Assembly: GCF_004138485.1 (NCBI RefSeq) | Contig: NZ_RYEV01000003.1 | Location: forward strand, 1,054,001 to 1,118,000 | DNA from: Peristeroidobacter soli | Lineage (GTDB): Bacteria; Pseudomonadota; Gammaproteobacteria; Steroidobacterales; Steroidobacteraceae | DNA length: 64,000 bases | Direction of reading: 5' to 3' | Shown here: positions 41,185 through 52,333 of the stretch, piece after piece | Layout of the letters: each line of letters starts with the position of its first letter | How positions within the stretch are numbered: the stretch's first letter is position 1 | The notes under the pieces: generated by a model | Databases searched by the model: none | Told to the model about the DNA's origin: nothing | The model's input: only the letters and a program-made list of their open reading frames with translations | Made by a program: the position numbers and the translations under genes

Positions 41185-43233
41185 TCACTTGCCCCGATAG
41201 CGCTCGAACCACGCCAGGATGGCGCTGGCCTTGGCCGCCGACTGCGACGGCCGCGCGGTAAAGCCGCCGTGCGAGGCGCCCGGCACTTTCACCAACCCTG
41301 TCGGTACGCCCGCCAGTTGCAGCGCCTGGTAGTACTGCTCCGAGTCGCTGAGCGGTGTCCGGAAATCCTGATCGCCCACGACCACCAGCGTCGGCGTCTT
41401 CACCGAGCCGACCAGCGACAGCGGCGAACGCGCCCAGTACCCCTGCGGATCTTCCCAAGGCGTCTTGCCGAACCAGTACTTGGCCATGAACGCGGTGCCG
41501 TCGGTGGTCAGCACCAGGCTGGCCCAGTTGATCACCGGCTTCTGCGAAGCCGCGGCCTTGAAACGATGGGTCTTGCCGACGATCCACGCCGTCAACACAC
41601 CGCCGCCGGAGCCGCCGGTGACGAACAGGTTGTCCGGATCGACGAAGCCCTGCGCGATCGCCGCGTCGACGCAGCTGATCAGATCGTCGTAGTCGTTGCC
41701 CGGATACTTGTGATGAATCAGATTCGCGAACTCGTCGCCATACGACGTTGAGCCGCGCGGGTTGGTGTACAGCACGACGTAACCCGCCGCGGCATACAGC
41801 TGATTGTCCGTCGAGAACACCGGGCCGTACGCGGAGAACGGTCCGCCGTGGATTTCCAGGATCAGGGGATATTTCTTGTTGCGGTCGAAGTCGGGCGGCA
41901 ACACCAGCCAGGCGTCGACCGGGCGCTGATCGAACGAGGACTTCACGTCCAGGGGTTGCACCTGGCCCAGCGTCTTGCCGGCGAGCGAGCCTTCGTTGAG
42001 ATCGGTGAGTTGTTTGCTGCGTCCAGCTCGTGAAATGGAAATATCCGAGGGCCGCGTGCCGCTGCCGCTGGTGAATGCGATCGTGCCGTCATTGGCGATC
42101 GTGAAGTCGCCCCCGGTGTAGGGACGATCCAGCCCGCTGCCGGTCAGGCCTTGAGCCATCGGTGTGAGCTTGCCGCTGAGCGCGACCCGCGCCACTTTGG
42201 TCACGGCCTTGTCGTCATAACGAACATAGAGATCGCGGCCGTTCGGCGCCCACTGCACGTCGTCGATGGAGCGATCCAGCGAGGCGGTCAGCGAGCGCGA
42301 ATTGCTGCCGTCGGCATTCATCACGTGCAGCTCGACGTTCTGATAGCCCATGAACTTGTCCTCGAAGCTCAGATAGGCAATGGTCTTGCCGTCGGGAGCA
42401 ACGCGGGCGGTGCCGTCCGGGCCGGGGCGATGGGTGAGTTGCGTAATCCGGCCATCGGCCAGCGCCACGCGGTAGATCTCGGTGTTCACCGGCTCGCGAC
42501 GCCAGTTCTCATTGCGATTGCCGGTGACGACGAGATAGCTGCCGTCGGGTGCCCAGGACAGCTGGCCGCCCTCGTTGAACGCGCCGAATGTCAGCTGACG
42601 AGGCGTGCCACCGTCGGCGGCGACCACATAGACATGCGTGTAGCCGGGCTTGAGATACCCGGCACCGTCGGCGCGGTAGGTGATGTCGGTGATCACTTCC
42701 AGCGGCGGCGCCCATTGCGCGTTCTCCGGCTTCGGCGGCGCTTCGCCCAGCGGCTTCTTTTCGTCCGGGGCGAACATGGTGAACGCGATCCACTTGCCGT
42801 CCGGCGACCAGGCCAGCGAATCCGGCGCATCCAGCAGCTCGGCGAGCTTGGCCGTCTGGCCGGATTGCATCCAACGCACGAACAACTGCGGCCGGCCGTC
42901 CTCGGCGCTGGAGACATAGGCCAGGCGATCGCCCTTGGGCGACCAGCGCGGCGAATTGTGGGAGCCGGCCCCTGCGACCACCGGGGTTTGCGTGCCGCTC
43001 TCGGTGTCGACCAGCCAGATCGAGGTACGGCGTCGATCCGTCATGATGTCGAACGAATTCCGCGCATAGGCGACGGCCCGACCGTCTGGACGGATCTGGG
43101 GATCGCTGGCGAATTGCAGACCGAACAGGTCGCGTCCCTGAAAGATTCTATCGGGCGCGTCCGGCGGGTCCGCGAGCACGGTCGTGAGCGGAGTGGCGGT
43201 CGCCAGGAGCGCAACGAGCAGCCTCAATTGCAT
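41185..43233 (-). CDS. Secreted S9 prolyl oligopeptidase-family peptidase
   Basis: 682 residues with a signal peptide (LLVALLATATPLTTVLA). Residues ~30-420 form a WD40/TolB-like beta-propeller with repeats such as SPRWSPKGDRLAYVSS and SLAWSPDGKWIAF. The catalytic alpha/beta-hydrolase domain has Ser in VTGGSGGGVLTAW, Asp in VVGDQDFRTPLSD and His in GASHGGF. Such enzymes cleave short peptides in the periplasm, like DPP IV or acylaminoacyl peptidases. It is monocistronic and shares a terminator with the gene on the other strand. Confidence 0.93.
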   Translation of the reverse strand: MQLRLLVALLATATPLTTVLADPPDAPDRIFQGRDLFGLQFASDPQIRPDGRAVAYARNSFDIMTDRRRTSIWLVDTESGTQTPVVAGAGSHNSPRWSPKGDRLAYVSSAEDGRPQLFVRWMQSGQTAKLAELLDAPDSLAWSPDGKWIAFTMFAPDEKKPLGEAPPKPENAQWAPPLEVITDITYRADGAGYLKPGYTHVYVVAADGGTPRQLTFGAFNEGGQLSWAPDGSYLVVTGNRNENWRREPVNTEIYRVALADGRITQLTHRPGPDGTARVAPDGKTIAYLSFEDKFMGYQNVELHVMNADGSNSRSLTASLDRSIDDVQWAPNGRDLYVRYDDKAVTKVARVALSGKLTPMAQGLTGSGLDRPYTGGDFTIANDGTIAFTSGSGTRPSDISISRAGRSKQLTDLNEGSLAGKTLGQVQPLDVKSSFDQRPVDAWLVLPPDFDRNKKYPLILEIHGGPFSAYGPVFSTDNQLYAAAGYVVLYTNPRGSTSYGDEFANLIHHKYPGNDYDDLISCVDAAIAQGFVDPDNLFVTGGSGGGVLTAWIVGKTHRFKAAASQKPVINWASLVLTTDGTAFMAKYWFGKTPWEDPQGYWARSPLSLVGSVKTPTLVVVGDQDFRTPLSDSEQYYQALQLAGVPTGLVKVPGASHGGFTARPSQSAAKASAILAWFERYRGK

Positions 43234-43284
43234 ACATCCCTCGGTAGGTGCTGGAAAAACGGGCGGGTACGCTAACGTCCCCGG

Positions 43285-45420
43285 ATGCTGAGCGTCCAGT
43301 CCGGGTCGAAGATCCGAAGCAGTTATTGCGACAAGTGGCGAGCCGCTCGAGCCCGCGTTTTAATGAAACCGGAGTTTGGCATTCATCGAACTCCCGCTAT
43401 TGCAATGGGAGGAATGGGCGCGGTGGCATCGAGCCCGGAGACTTTTGTGCCAGTATCGACGGCCGAGCTGTCGTGGCGCGTGCTCGGCTTCGTCAATGGG
43501 CTGCGGCTGCTCGCCTCGTCGTCGCTCGCGGTTCTGTTCGTTTCGATCATGCCCGAGACCTTCGGGCAGCTGGATCCCGCGCTGTTCGCTGGCGCGGCGA
43601 CCGCCTATTTCCTGTATGCCGTGATCTCGGTCAGCAGCATCCGGCGCCGTGCGCCGGATATCGTGCTGCAGACATGGACCGGTGTTTTTGCCGACGTGCT
43701 GGTTCTGTCGCTGCTCACCTATGCCAGCGGCGGGGTGAACGGCGGCATCGCGGCGCTGGTGGTGCTGTCCATCGGCGCGGCCAGTTTCATTCTGCGCCGG
43801 CGGCTGGCGATGGCGATCGCGGTGGCGGCCGCGTTGGCCATGCTCGTTCAGCCAGTGATCTCGATGCTCGCCAACGTCGATGCGATGAGCGAGTTCACGA
43901 CCGCGGCGATCTCCGGTGCATTGACCATCGTCATCGCATTGGGCATCTCGCAGCTGGCGAGAATCATGCGTCAGAACGAGGAGATCACGCGGCAGCGCGA
44001 AGCCGCCAACATCGAGCTCACCGAATTGCAGCGGACGCTTTCCGCGCACTTGCGCGAAGGCGTGCTCATCGTGGACGGCGAGAACAAAGTCTCGATGATT
44101 AGCGACACCGCCGCGACCCTGCTCCAGGGCGGCAGCGTGGCCGAAGGTCAGGCGTTGAGCGATGTTTCCTCGCGGCTCGCGAACTTGTTGGACACCTGGC
44201 GCCGTTACTTTTGCGATGAGAGCCGCAGTACTCCGACCATGACGGGCTTCGACGGCGAGCGCCGGTTGCAATTGAAGTTCGTCTCGCTGGACAACAGTAC
44301 GCAAGGGTCGGCGCTGATCTTCGTCGAAGACAAGTCGCGCGTGGCGTCGTGGTTGCCCGCGTCGATGGTGCCGGCGACGGTGCAAGTGAATCAGGTGCCG
44401 GCGCCGCGTGAGCCGGTGCCGCGACCGGCGGCTCCGCCACCCGCGCCGGTTCGCAATCAAAGTGCTCGCAGTGAAGTGACGCGCGAGCGTGCGTTCGAAA
44501 GCCCATACGCCGCCACTGCGCTATCGCCGGCGAGTGCACTTCGCACCAGCGAGCCGCGAGGCAATCCGTTTGAAGAGTCGTATCGAGAGGGGGCGCGTCG
44601 TCAGAGTCCGCCGCCGCGGACCGAGCCGGCGCGTCCGGCGACCAACAAGGAGGAACCGTATCGAGCCAACACGCTGCGAGAAAACATCGCGCGACAAAAC
44701 ACGTTCCGGGCCGCGCTTCAAGAAATCTCGCCCTGGGAAAATCCACCCAAGCCGGCACCGCCACCGCCGGCCGCTCCTGCTCCCAGCGCCGCTCAGCCCC
44801 GGCGACAACAGCCACCGCCGGCGCGTCAACAGCCACCGACGCGTCCGCCGGGGAACATGCTTACAAACAACGATCCACGCCTGCGCATCATCATTGGCAA
44901 TGCGCTGCAATTCGGGAAGCGCGAGTCGACTCGCCTGGAACGTGTCGACCTGGCGTCGTGGACCAAGGAATTCCTCACCGAGTTCTGGCAGACCCAGGAC
45001 ATCGACGCCGATACCCTGCGACTGAACGCGCCGCGCGAGAACGTGCCGGTGCGCGCCGATCCTGCTCATCTGCACAAGCTGCTGTGGACGTTGTGTAACG
45101 ATCTCCTGAAGTACGGGCGCGCCACCAACGCCTACGATCCCGTGGAGATTCGCGTCGGTCGGAGCGCGACCACGCAGCGCCGATATCTCGACGTGATCGA
45201 TCGCGGCTCGGCGGTTGGTCCGGTCGATTCCAAACGCGTGTTCGAGCCCTTCCTGTCCGCGGGCAAAGCGGGCACGGGCATTTCGATGTTCGTGTCGCGC
45301 GAACTCTCGCCCGGCGTTCGCTCCGGTGCCAACAACGATCCTCGCCCCGGTGGCGGAGTCGTGTTCAGGTTGGTGTTCGCCGACGCGCCCGTGCCCAAGC
45401 CAGCCGAGAGCGAAGAGTAG
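43285..45420 (+). CDS. PilS-like membrane sensor lacking the H-box (degenerate histidine kinase)
   Basis: 711 residues as read; starts at 43363 or 43405 are plausible. Six hydrophobic segments (~60-215) and the following LSAHLREGVLIVDGENKV PAS-like domain match PilS, the sensor of type IV pilus control. Where PilS has the AHEIRNP phosphorylation helix, this protein has a ~150-residue Pro/Arg/Ala-rich linker (residues ~365-520). The second DHp helix (RLRIIIGNALQFGKRES) and a degraded ATPase domain remain (LWTLCNDLLKYG, DRGSAVG, GTGISMFVSREL). It therefore cannot autophosphorylate in the usual way and has no PilR partner beside it. It may be a scaffolding or partner-dependent sensor. Confidence 0.8.
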   Translation: MLSVQSGSKIRSSYCDKWRAARARVLMKPEFGIHRTPAIAMGGMGAVASSPETFVPVSTAELSWRVLGFVNGLRLLASSSLAVLFVSIMPETFGQLDPALFAGAATAYFLYAVISVSSIRRRAPDIVLQTWTGVFADVLVLSLLTYASGGVNGGIAALVVLSIGAASFILRRRLAMAIAVAAALAMLVQPVISMLANVDAMSEFTTAAISGALTIVIALGISQLARIMRQNEEITRQREAANIELTELQRTLSAHLREGVLIVDGENKVSMISDTAATLLQGGSVAEGQALSDVSSRLANLLDTWRRYFCDESRSTPTMTGFDGERRLQLKFVSLDNSTQGSALIFVEDKSRVASWLPASMVPATVQVNQVPAPREPVPRPAAPPPAPVRNQSARSEVTRERAFESPYAATALSPASALRTSEPRGNPFEESYREGARRQSPPPRTEPARPATNKEEPYRANTLRENIARQNTFRAALQEISPWENPPKPAPPPPAAPAPSAAQPRRQQPPPARQQPPTRPPGNMLTNNDPRLRIIIGNALQFGKRESTRLERVDLASWTKEFLTEFWQTQDIDADTLRLNAPRENVPVRADPAHLHKLLWTLCNDLLKYGRATNAYDPVEIRVGRSATTQRRYLDVIDRGSAVGPVDSKRVFEPFLSAGKAGTGISMFVSRELSPGVRSGANNDPRPGGGVVFRLVFADAPVPKPAESEE

Positions 45421-45519
45421 TTATACTGACCGGGAGGGTGTGCCACTAAAGGCCGTACCCGCGGAAGGGAGCAGCGCGTAGACTTCCGCCGCGTTCAAAT
45501 TCTGCGGGTCGGAGTTCTC

Positions 45520-46212
45520 ATGCGAATCAGTCGGATTGCATTGTTGATGATGGCGCTGGCGATGCAGCCGGTGCAGTCGTGGGCCGAAGGCGATGTGGTC
45601 GACTACATCGAGGCCAAGAATTCCACCAATCCGCCCCCCAGCACGGCGCTGGAGGCATTCGACCGCTTCGAGATCGCGCCGATCGCCATGGTCGATCCGT
45701 ATGCCGGCCAGCCGGCGAACGAGCAGGCCAAGCAGCGCTTGCAGGCCAACCTCGACGAGCGCGTGCCGCCGGTGCTGAACGAGTGGAGCGGCAAGCCCGC
45801 GAAGCACGATCCGCCGCGCGTGCTCCGCATCGAGCCGACCATCCGTCACGTGAAATTCGTCAGCGGCAAGGCTCGCTTCTGGGCGGGCGCGTTTGCCGGC
45901 GGCACCGCCGTGCTGATGACAGTGAAGATGAGCGATCCCGCGACCGGTGAAGTCATCGCCGAGCCTGAGTTCTATCAGCACGCCAACGCATTCGGCGCCG
46001 CCTATTCGTTCGGTGCCACCGATAAGGCCATGCTGATTCGCGTCACCGATCTGGTGACCAATTATCTGAAGTCGAACTACAGCACGGCCGTGGGCGGCCC
46101 CACCGGCAAGGATGACAAGCCGGCCGAAGAGAAGAAGGAAAAGGGCAAGAAGGCCAAGGGCAAGCAGAGCGAGCAGGCCGAGGAGTCCACTGATCAGCAG
46201 TCGGCGCAGTAG
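45520..46212 (+). CDS. Exported protein of unknown function with Lys-rich tail
   Basis: 230 residues from an ATG with GGAG at 5 nt. A signal peptide ends near QSWAEG. The middle part (RVLRIEPTIRHVKFVSGKAR, WAGAFAGGTAVLMTVKMSDP) resembles small periplasmic DUF4410-type proteins, but I cannot name the family with certainty. The C-terminal ~35 residues are a highly charged Lys/Glu tail (EEKKEKGKKAKGK). Its 3' end overlaps the next gene's annotated start out of frame by about 100 bp. Confidence 0.6.
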   Translation: MRISRIALLMMALAMQPVQSWAEGDVVDYIEAKNSTNPPPSTALEAFDRFEIAPIAMVDPYAGQPANEQAKQRLQANLDERVPPVLNEWSGKPAKHDPPRVLRIEPTIRHVKFVSGKARFWAGAFAGGTAVLMTVKMSDPATGEVIAEPEFYQHANAFGAAYSFGATDKAMLIRVTDLVTNYLKSNYSTAVGGPTGKDDKPAEEKKEKGKKAKGKQSEQAEESTDQQSAQ

Positions 46213-47056
46213 CAAGTCGCGCGGCTCCGGCAAACGTCGCAGCTGGCGTCTATCGAAGTTTCTGCCGAGCGCAGCCACCCGCAAGCGGTGGCTGCGCATC
46301 TTTCGCTCAGCACCGCTGACCTTGCAGCTGGTCATGGTGCTGCTGTTGACCGTGGCCACCTGGTTCACCATCAACATCGTCTATCAAGTGGTGCGCAAGC
46401 CCACCGAGCTGTTCTTCCCGGTCAGCGGCACGCTCTACAAATCGCCCACCGAAACGTGGACGTCGTACGAGCCCATCTTCCGCAAACACTCCACCGACAC
46501 CGTCAGCCCCGAGTTGCTGGCGGCGCTCGCGCAGGTCGAAGGCTCGGGCAATCCCATCGTGCGCACCTACTGGCGCTGGACGTTCACTCACAAGCCGTTC
46601 GATATCTATCGACCGGCCTCGAGCGCGGTCGGGATGTATCAAATCACCGATGGCACGTTCGAGGAGACCAGCCGGCTGTGCGTCCACGATCACAAGGTCG
46701 TGGACGACGGGCCGTGGAACGATTTCAAGTCGTGCTGGTTCAACAGTCTGTATCTGCGCATCATCCCGTCGCATGCGGTCGAGATGACGTCGGCGTATTT
46801 GGATCGCCGCATCGCTCTGATTCTTTACAAGAACGACATTCGCTCGGCGACGCTCAAACAAAAGCAGGATCTCGCCGCCGTGATTCACGTGTGCGGCGCT
46901 GGCGCGGGATCCGCATTCGCGAGGCGCGGCTTCCGTCCGCGCCCCGGCCAGCACTGTGGCGATCATTCCGTGCAGGGCTACATCGATCGAGTGAACCGGA
47001 TGAAGAAGGTCTTCGCCGGGCTCGCTCAGCAGCCTAGAGCTTCACTGTGGCAGTAG
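46112..47056 (+). CDS. Membrane-anchored lytic transglycosylase (SLT-like)
   Basis: A membrane helix (LQLVMVLLLTVATWFTINIV) is followed by an SLT-type domain: the catalytic Glu sits in LAALAQVEGSGNPIVRTYW and the fold motif SAVGMYQIT follows. It would cleave peptidoglycan in the periplasm. The start is unclear. ATG 46112 gives an Arg-rich leader that is only a frame-shifted reading of the previous gene's Lys-rich tail; a CTG at 46190 behind GAGGAG fits better, but is a rare start. The end overlaps the convergent VWA gene by 23 bp. Confidence 0.75.
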   Translation: MTSRPKRRRKRARRPRASRASRPRSPLISSRRSSKSRGSGKRRSWRLSKFLPSAATRKRWLRIFRSAPLTLQLVMVLLLTVATWFTINIVYQVVRKPTELFFPVSGTLYKSPTETWTSYEPIFRKHSTDTVSPELLAALAQVEGSGNPIVRTYWRWTFTHKPFDIYRPASSAVGMYQITDGTFEETSRLCVHDHKVVDDGPWNDFKSCWFNSLYLRIIPSHAVEMTSAYLDRRIALILYKNDIRSATLKQKQDLAAVIHVCGAGAGSAFARRGFRPRPGQHCGDHSVQGYIDRVNRMKKVFAGLAQQPRASLWQ

Positions 47057-48926
47057 CTTTCGGTTCGATGATCACCGACTGCGCCCGGCTGTTCTGACCC
47101 TTGATGCGCACCGAGTAGTTGCCGGGCATCACGCTGACCGGATCGCCGCCCGTCACGCCGGTCGCGACCACCTGACCTTGCGGCGTGACCACTTCGAAGC
47201 TCGCACGCATCGACTGCGTCAGCGCATTGCTCAAGCCCGCGGCGTCCTTCGCATCGAAGTAGCTGCCATTGCCGAGCGACGCCCAGTGACTGAACGTGAC
47301 GGCGAGCTTGGGATCTTCGATGGCGAAGCCGACGATGTTGACGCGCACCGTCGTGCCGGCCTTGGTCAGCGCGGCGATGGCGGCAGCAGGATCGCCACCG
47401 CAAGTTTCTTCGCCGTCGGTCAACAACACGACCAGGCGCTCGCCCTTGATGGATGCCAGGTCCGACGACACTTTCGCCAGCGACGCGCCGATCGGCGTGC
47501 GCGCGTTGTTCTTTGCTTCCAGTGTTTTGAGCCTGGCGCCAACCGCCGCGGCGTCCAGCGGGCTGACCGGAATGTCCAGGTCGGTCTGGCAGGAATCGAC
47601 TTCGCGGCCGAACACACGAAACGCGAACGGCGTCCCGGCGGGGATGGTGCTCGAGGTGAGCTTGGTCAATGTTTGTTTCGCGATGTCGATGCGCCGCTGG
47701 CCGCCGATCTTCTGCAGCATGCTGCCCGACGCGTCGAGAATGATTTCGATGCCGCCGCCGGCCGCTACTGCATTTGCAGCGGTGACGACCAGTTTGCCGG
47801 GCTCCTGCTTCGCCGGCGTGATGCGAATGTTGGCCTTCGCGAGCGTGGTGTGCGACTGACCGGTCGCGTACCACAACTCATAGTCACCCGCCTGCAATGG
47901 CGCGAGCACCTTCGCGGGATTGCCGCGCGAGGGATATTCATAGTTGCCGCTCGTGCCTTCCTTCGCGCCTTTGGGAACGATGGTGATGTAGTCGGACTGA
48001 TTGTTCGGTCCTTTCCACGTCACATTGAACAGGCTGCCCGCGACCGCTTCCGCCGGTCCCTGCAGCGATGCGGTCACCGCGCCCACAGTGATCTTGGCCG
48101 ATGCGACCGTGGCGTAAGTCTGGCCGGTGAGATAGCGAACTTCGTATTCACCGCCTGCATCGGGCGCACGCAATTGCACGGGATTGCCGGCGGCCGTGTA
48201 CTCGTACTGTCTGTAGTAACGATCGGGCGAGCCCACTGGCACGACTGTGATGAAGTCTTGCGGGTTGTTCGGGCCTTGCCACTTCACCGAGAAGCTCGCG
48301 CCCGCGTTCACTTGAGCCGGCGCGCTCACGCTGCCGCTGACTTTGCCGACCGTGAGCTTGCGTGAGCCGATGACTTTGTCGCCGTTGCCCAGGATGTAAC
48401 GCAGCTCGTATTCGCCATCCGCATCCGGGATGCGCAAGGTCACGGGATTGGAGCGATGCGTATATTCATAGACGATGTACGGGCGCTCGGCGTTGCCGAT
48501 GGCGACGTAATCGCGCTCGTTGTTCGGGCCGGTCCATTTGATCTCGATCTCCGAGCCGGCGGCGGCTCGAGCCGGAGCGTCGAGGGTGGCGGCCACTGCG
48601 CTCACTTTGAGCGGCTGGCGCGTCAGCGTCGGATAGGGGCTGTTCGAGCCGAGCAAACGAATTTCATAGTCGCCGGGCGTCGCCGGCACGCGCAGCTCCA
48701 CCTTGCCCTCGGCAGTGGCGTATTCATACGCGTCGTAGTGGCCCTCGGGCGCGCCTTTGGTGACGAGGGTGATGAAGTTTCTGGGATCGGTGTTGCCGGT
48801 GAAGCCGACGACGATGCGTGCGCCGATGTCGGCGGTCGCGGGCCCCTTCAAGGCCGGTGCTCCCCACGCCAGGGTGGTACCGATCACGAACAACCCAACG
48901 AATCTCGACAACGATCGAACCAGCAT
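47034..48926 (-). CDS. Exported VWA-domain protein with four Ig-like repeats
   Basis: 630 residues with a signal peptide ending near AWGAPA. Four ~85-residue repeats follow (about residues 24-110, 110-195, 195-285, 285-375), each with a W/F-GPNN.(D)(Y/F)(I/V) core, YEY and a closing G-[DE]-YE-[LVI] pattern. Then comes a von Willebrand A domain with the metal site DASGSM, and TDGEETCGGDP, and a C-terminal beta tail. The metal-dependent adhesion site suggests protein binding at the cell surface or periplasm. No partner gene is obvious. The repeat family is not one I can name. Confidence 0.85.
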   Translation of the reverse strand: MLVRSLSRFVGLFVIGTTLAWGAPALKGPATADIGARIVVGFTGNTDPRNFITLVTKGAPEGHYDAYEYATAEGKVELRVPATPGDYEIRLLGSNSPYPTLTRQPLKVSAVAATLDAPARAAAGSEIEIKWTGPNNERDYVAIGNAERPYIVYEYTHRSNPVTLRIPDADGEYELRYILGNGDKVIGSRKLTVGKVSGSVSAPAQVNAGASFSVKWQGPNNPQDFITVVPVGSPDRYYRQYEYTAAGNPVQLRAPDAGGEYEVRYLTGQTYATVASAKITVGAVTASLQGPAEAVAGSLFNVTWKGPNNQSDYITIVPKGAKEGTSGNYEYPSRGNPAKVLAPLQAGDYELWYATGQSHTTLAKANIRITPAKQEPGKLVVTAANAVAAGGGIEIILDASGSMLQKIGGQRRIDIAKQTLTKLTSSTIPAGTPFAFRVFGREVDSCQTDLDIPVSPLDAAAVGARLKTLEAKNNARTPIGASLAKVSSDLASIKGERLVVLLTDGEETCGGDPAAAIAALTKAGTTVRVNIVGFAIEDPKLAVTFSHWASLGNGSYFDAKDAAGLSNALTQSMRASFEVVTPQGQVVATGVTGGDPVSVMPGNYSVRIKGQNSRAQSVIIEPKATATVKL

Positions 48927-49105
48927 GGAGGTCCCTTTCGGACAGGCGCGGGAAGGTCCATTTTAGGGCACGCCCGCGCCAGGCGCCTCGGCCGATAGGC
49001 TCAGTTTCCCAGGGTCTCGGGGGGAGCCCGGTAAAGGCTGCGGTGAGTCCCGTATCGTGCGAGAATCCGCGCCCAAAATCCCCTTGAATTCTTCCCCGGA
49101 AGCTA

Positions 49106-50392
49106 ATGACTCAATTGTCGGCGTCGGGCGCCGCGGGCAACTCGCCGCGGCGGGTGCTGTTTGCGAGCTTGATCGGCACCACCATCGAATACTTCGACTT
49201 CTACATCTACGCGACGGCGGCCGTGCTGGTGTTCCCGAAGCTGTTCTTCCCGGCGGGCGATCAGGCTTCGGCCACCCTGCAGTCGCTGGCGACCTTTGCG
49301 CTGGCGTTTTTCGCGCGGCCGCTGGGGTCGGCGCTGTTCGGCCATTTCGGCGATCGGGTCGGGCGCAAGGCCACGCTGGTGGCCGCGCTGCTGACGATGG
49401 GCCTGTCGACGGTGTTCATCGGCTTGCTGCCGACCTACGAGTCCATCGGCTTGTGGGCGCCGGCGCTGCTGGCCTTATGTCGTCTCGGCCAGGGGCTGGG
49501 CCTGGGTGGCGAATGGGGCGGGGCGGTGCTGCTCGCGACCGAGAATGCGCCGCCGGGCAAGCGAGCCTGGTACGGCATGTTCCCGCAGCTCGGGGCGCCG
49601 CTGGGTTTCATTTGTTCGACAGGTGTGTTTCTGCTGCTGACGGAATTCCTGAGCGATGCCGAATTCTTCGTGTGGGGCTGGCGCGTGCCGTTCGTTGCCA
49701 GCGCGCTGCTGGTATTCGTCGGCTTGTATGTCCGGCTGCGTCTGCACGAAACGCCGGCGTTTCAGCGAGCCATCGACAACAACGAGCGCGTGCGCATGCC
49801 CATGCTGACGGTGCTCGGCAAGCACCCGACGACCCTGATTCTGGGCACGTTCGCCGCCACCGCGACGTTTGTGATTTTCTATTTGATGACGGTGTTCTCG
49901 CTGAGCTGGGGCACCAGCGCGCTGGGTTATTCGCGCCAGGAATTCCTGGTGCTGCAGATGATCGGCGTGCTGTTCTTCGCGCTGACCATCCCGGTCTCGG
50001 CGGTGATCGCCGACCGCCGCGGCCGCTTCACGATGCTGATTGCCGCGACGCTGGGCATCATGGCGTTCGGCCTGTTTTTCCAGCCGCTGTTCAGCTCGGA
50101 CTCGGCGCTGCGTGTGGTCATATTCCTGGCCTTGGGGCTGGGCCTGATGGGCCTGACCTACGGGCCTTTGGGGACGGCACTTTCGGAGTTGTTCCCGACC
50201 TCGGTCCGGTACACTGGCGCCTCTTTGACGTTCAACCTCGCCGGCATCGTCGGCGCCTCGCTCGCGCCGTACGTGGCCACCTGGCTCGCCACGCACTATG
50301 GCCTGGCATATGTCGGCTATTACCTCACGGCCGCGGGCGCGCTGACTTTGCTGGCGCTGCTCTTGATCCGTCGGCCCCAGCCACAATCTTGA
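49106..50392 (+). CDS. MFS transporter, MHS (metabolite:H+ symporter) family
   Basis: 428 residues. The start LIGTTIEYFDFYIYATAAVLVFP is diagnostic for the MHS family (ProP, KgtP, ShiA), and GHFGDRVGRKATLV plus LGLGGEWGGAVLLATEN are its two signature loops. It imports a small carboxylic or betaine-like compound with protons. It is a single gene with no pathway neighbour, so the substrate is unknown. The 179 bp upstream hold no other gene. Confidence 0.92.
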   Translation: MTQLSASGAAGNSPRRVLFASLIGTTIEYFDFYIYATAAVLVFPKLFFPAGDQASATLQSLATFALAFFARPLGSALFGHFGDRVGRKATLVAALLTMGLSTVFIGLLPTYESIGLWAPALLALCRLGQGLGLGGEWGGAVLLATENAPPGKRAWYGMFPQLGAPLGFICSTGVFLLLTEFLSDAEFFVWGWRVPFVASALLVFVGLYVRLRLHETPAFQRAIDNNERVRMPMLTVLGKHPTTLILGTFAATATFVIFYLMTVFSLSWGTSALGYSRQEFLVLQMIGVLFFALTIPVSAVIADRRGRFTMLIAATLGIMAFGLFFQPLFSSDSALRVVIFLALGLGLMGLTYGPLGTALSELFPTSVRYTGASLTFNLAGIVGASLAPYVATWLATHYGLAYVGYYLTAAGALTLLALLLIRRPQPQS

Positions 50393-50434
50393 GCCTCACT
50401 TTTTAGTCTTCGGCAAAATTCAAAAGCACGCGCA

Positions 50435-52039
<1,605 letters not shown>

Positions 52040-52071
52040 GCCGCGCCGTTAAAATATTCGTCATCAAGGGG

Positions 52072-52098
52072 CGAGCCGTGTATAGTGATCGCGGCTCG
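52072..52098 (+). terminator. Hairpin after ybiT-like gene
   Basis: A 7-bp stem CGAGCCG/CGGCTCG with a 13-nt loop is followed by TAACCTTTCTCTTT. The loop contains TATAGT, which could alternatively be the -10 of a promoter for the RRM gene. Confidence 0.45.
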
Positions 52099-52333
52099 TA
52101 ACCTTTCTCTTTATCTTATCTTGGTCCGCGGCGAATTCCTCATCCATGCTTTCGCCGGCGCTACTCCTGGCGCGACCAACTCAACCTAAACCGAATCGTT
52201 GCCGAACCGTGGTGGGTGTGCGTTGTGCATAACCCGTATTTGCGGCCTGTTTAGGCGTTCTGCTTTGGATGGGTAGGACGCGTTGAGTGCCGGCTCGATA
52301 CCGGCGGGTTCGCGTTTTGTATTGGAGTTTCGA
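52099..52333 (+). promoter_or_regulatory. Long 5' leader of the RRM gene
   Basis: About 235 bp without an ORF precede the RNA-binding protein. The stretch is pyrimidine-rich at its start (TTTCTCTTTATCTTATCTT) and contains small hairpins such as GCCGG..CCGGC near 52290. Long structured leaders are common in cold-shock RNA-binding protein genes. Confidence 0.4.
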
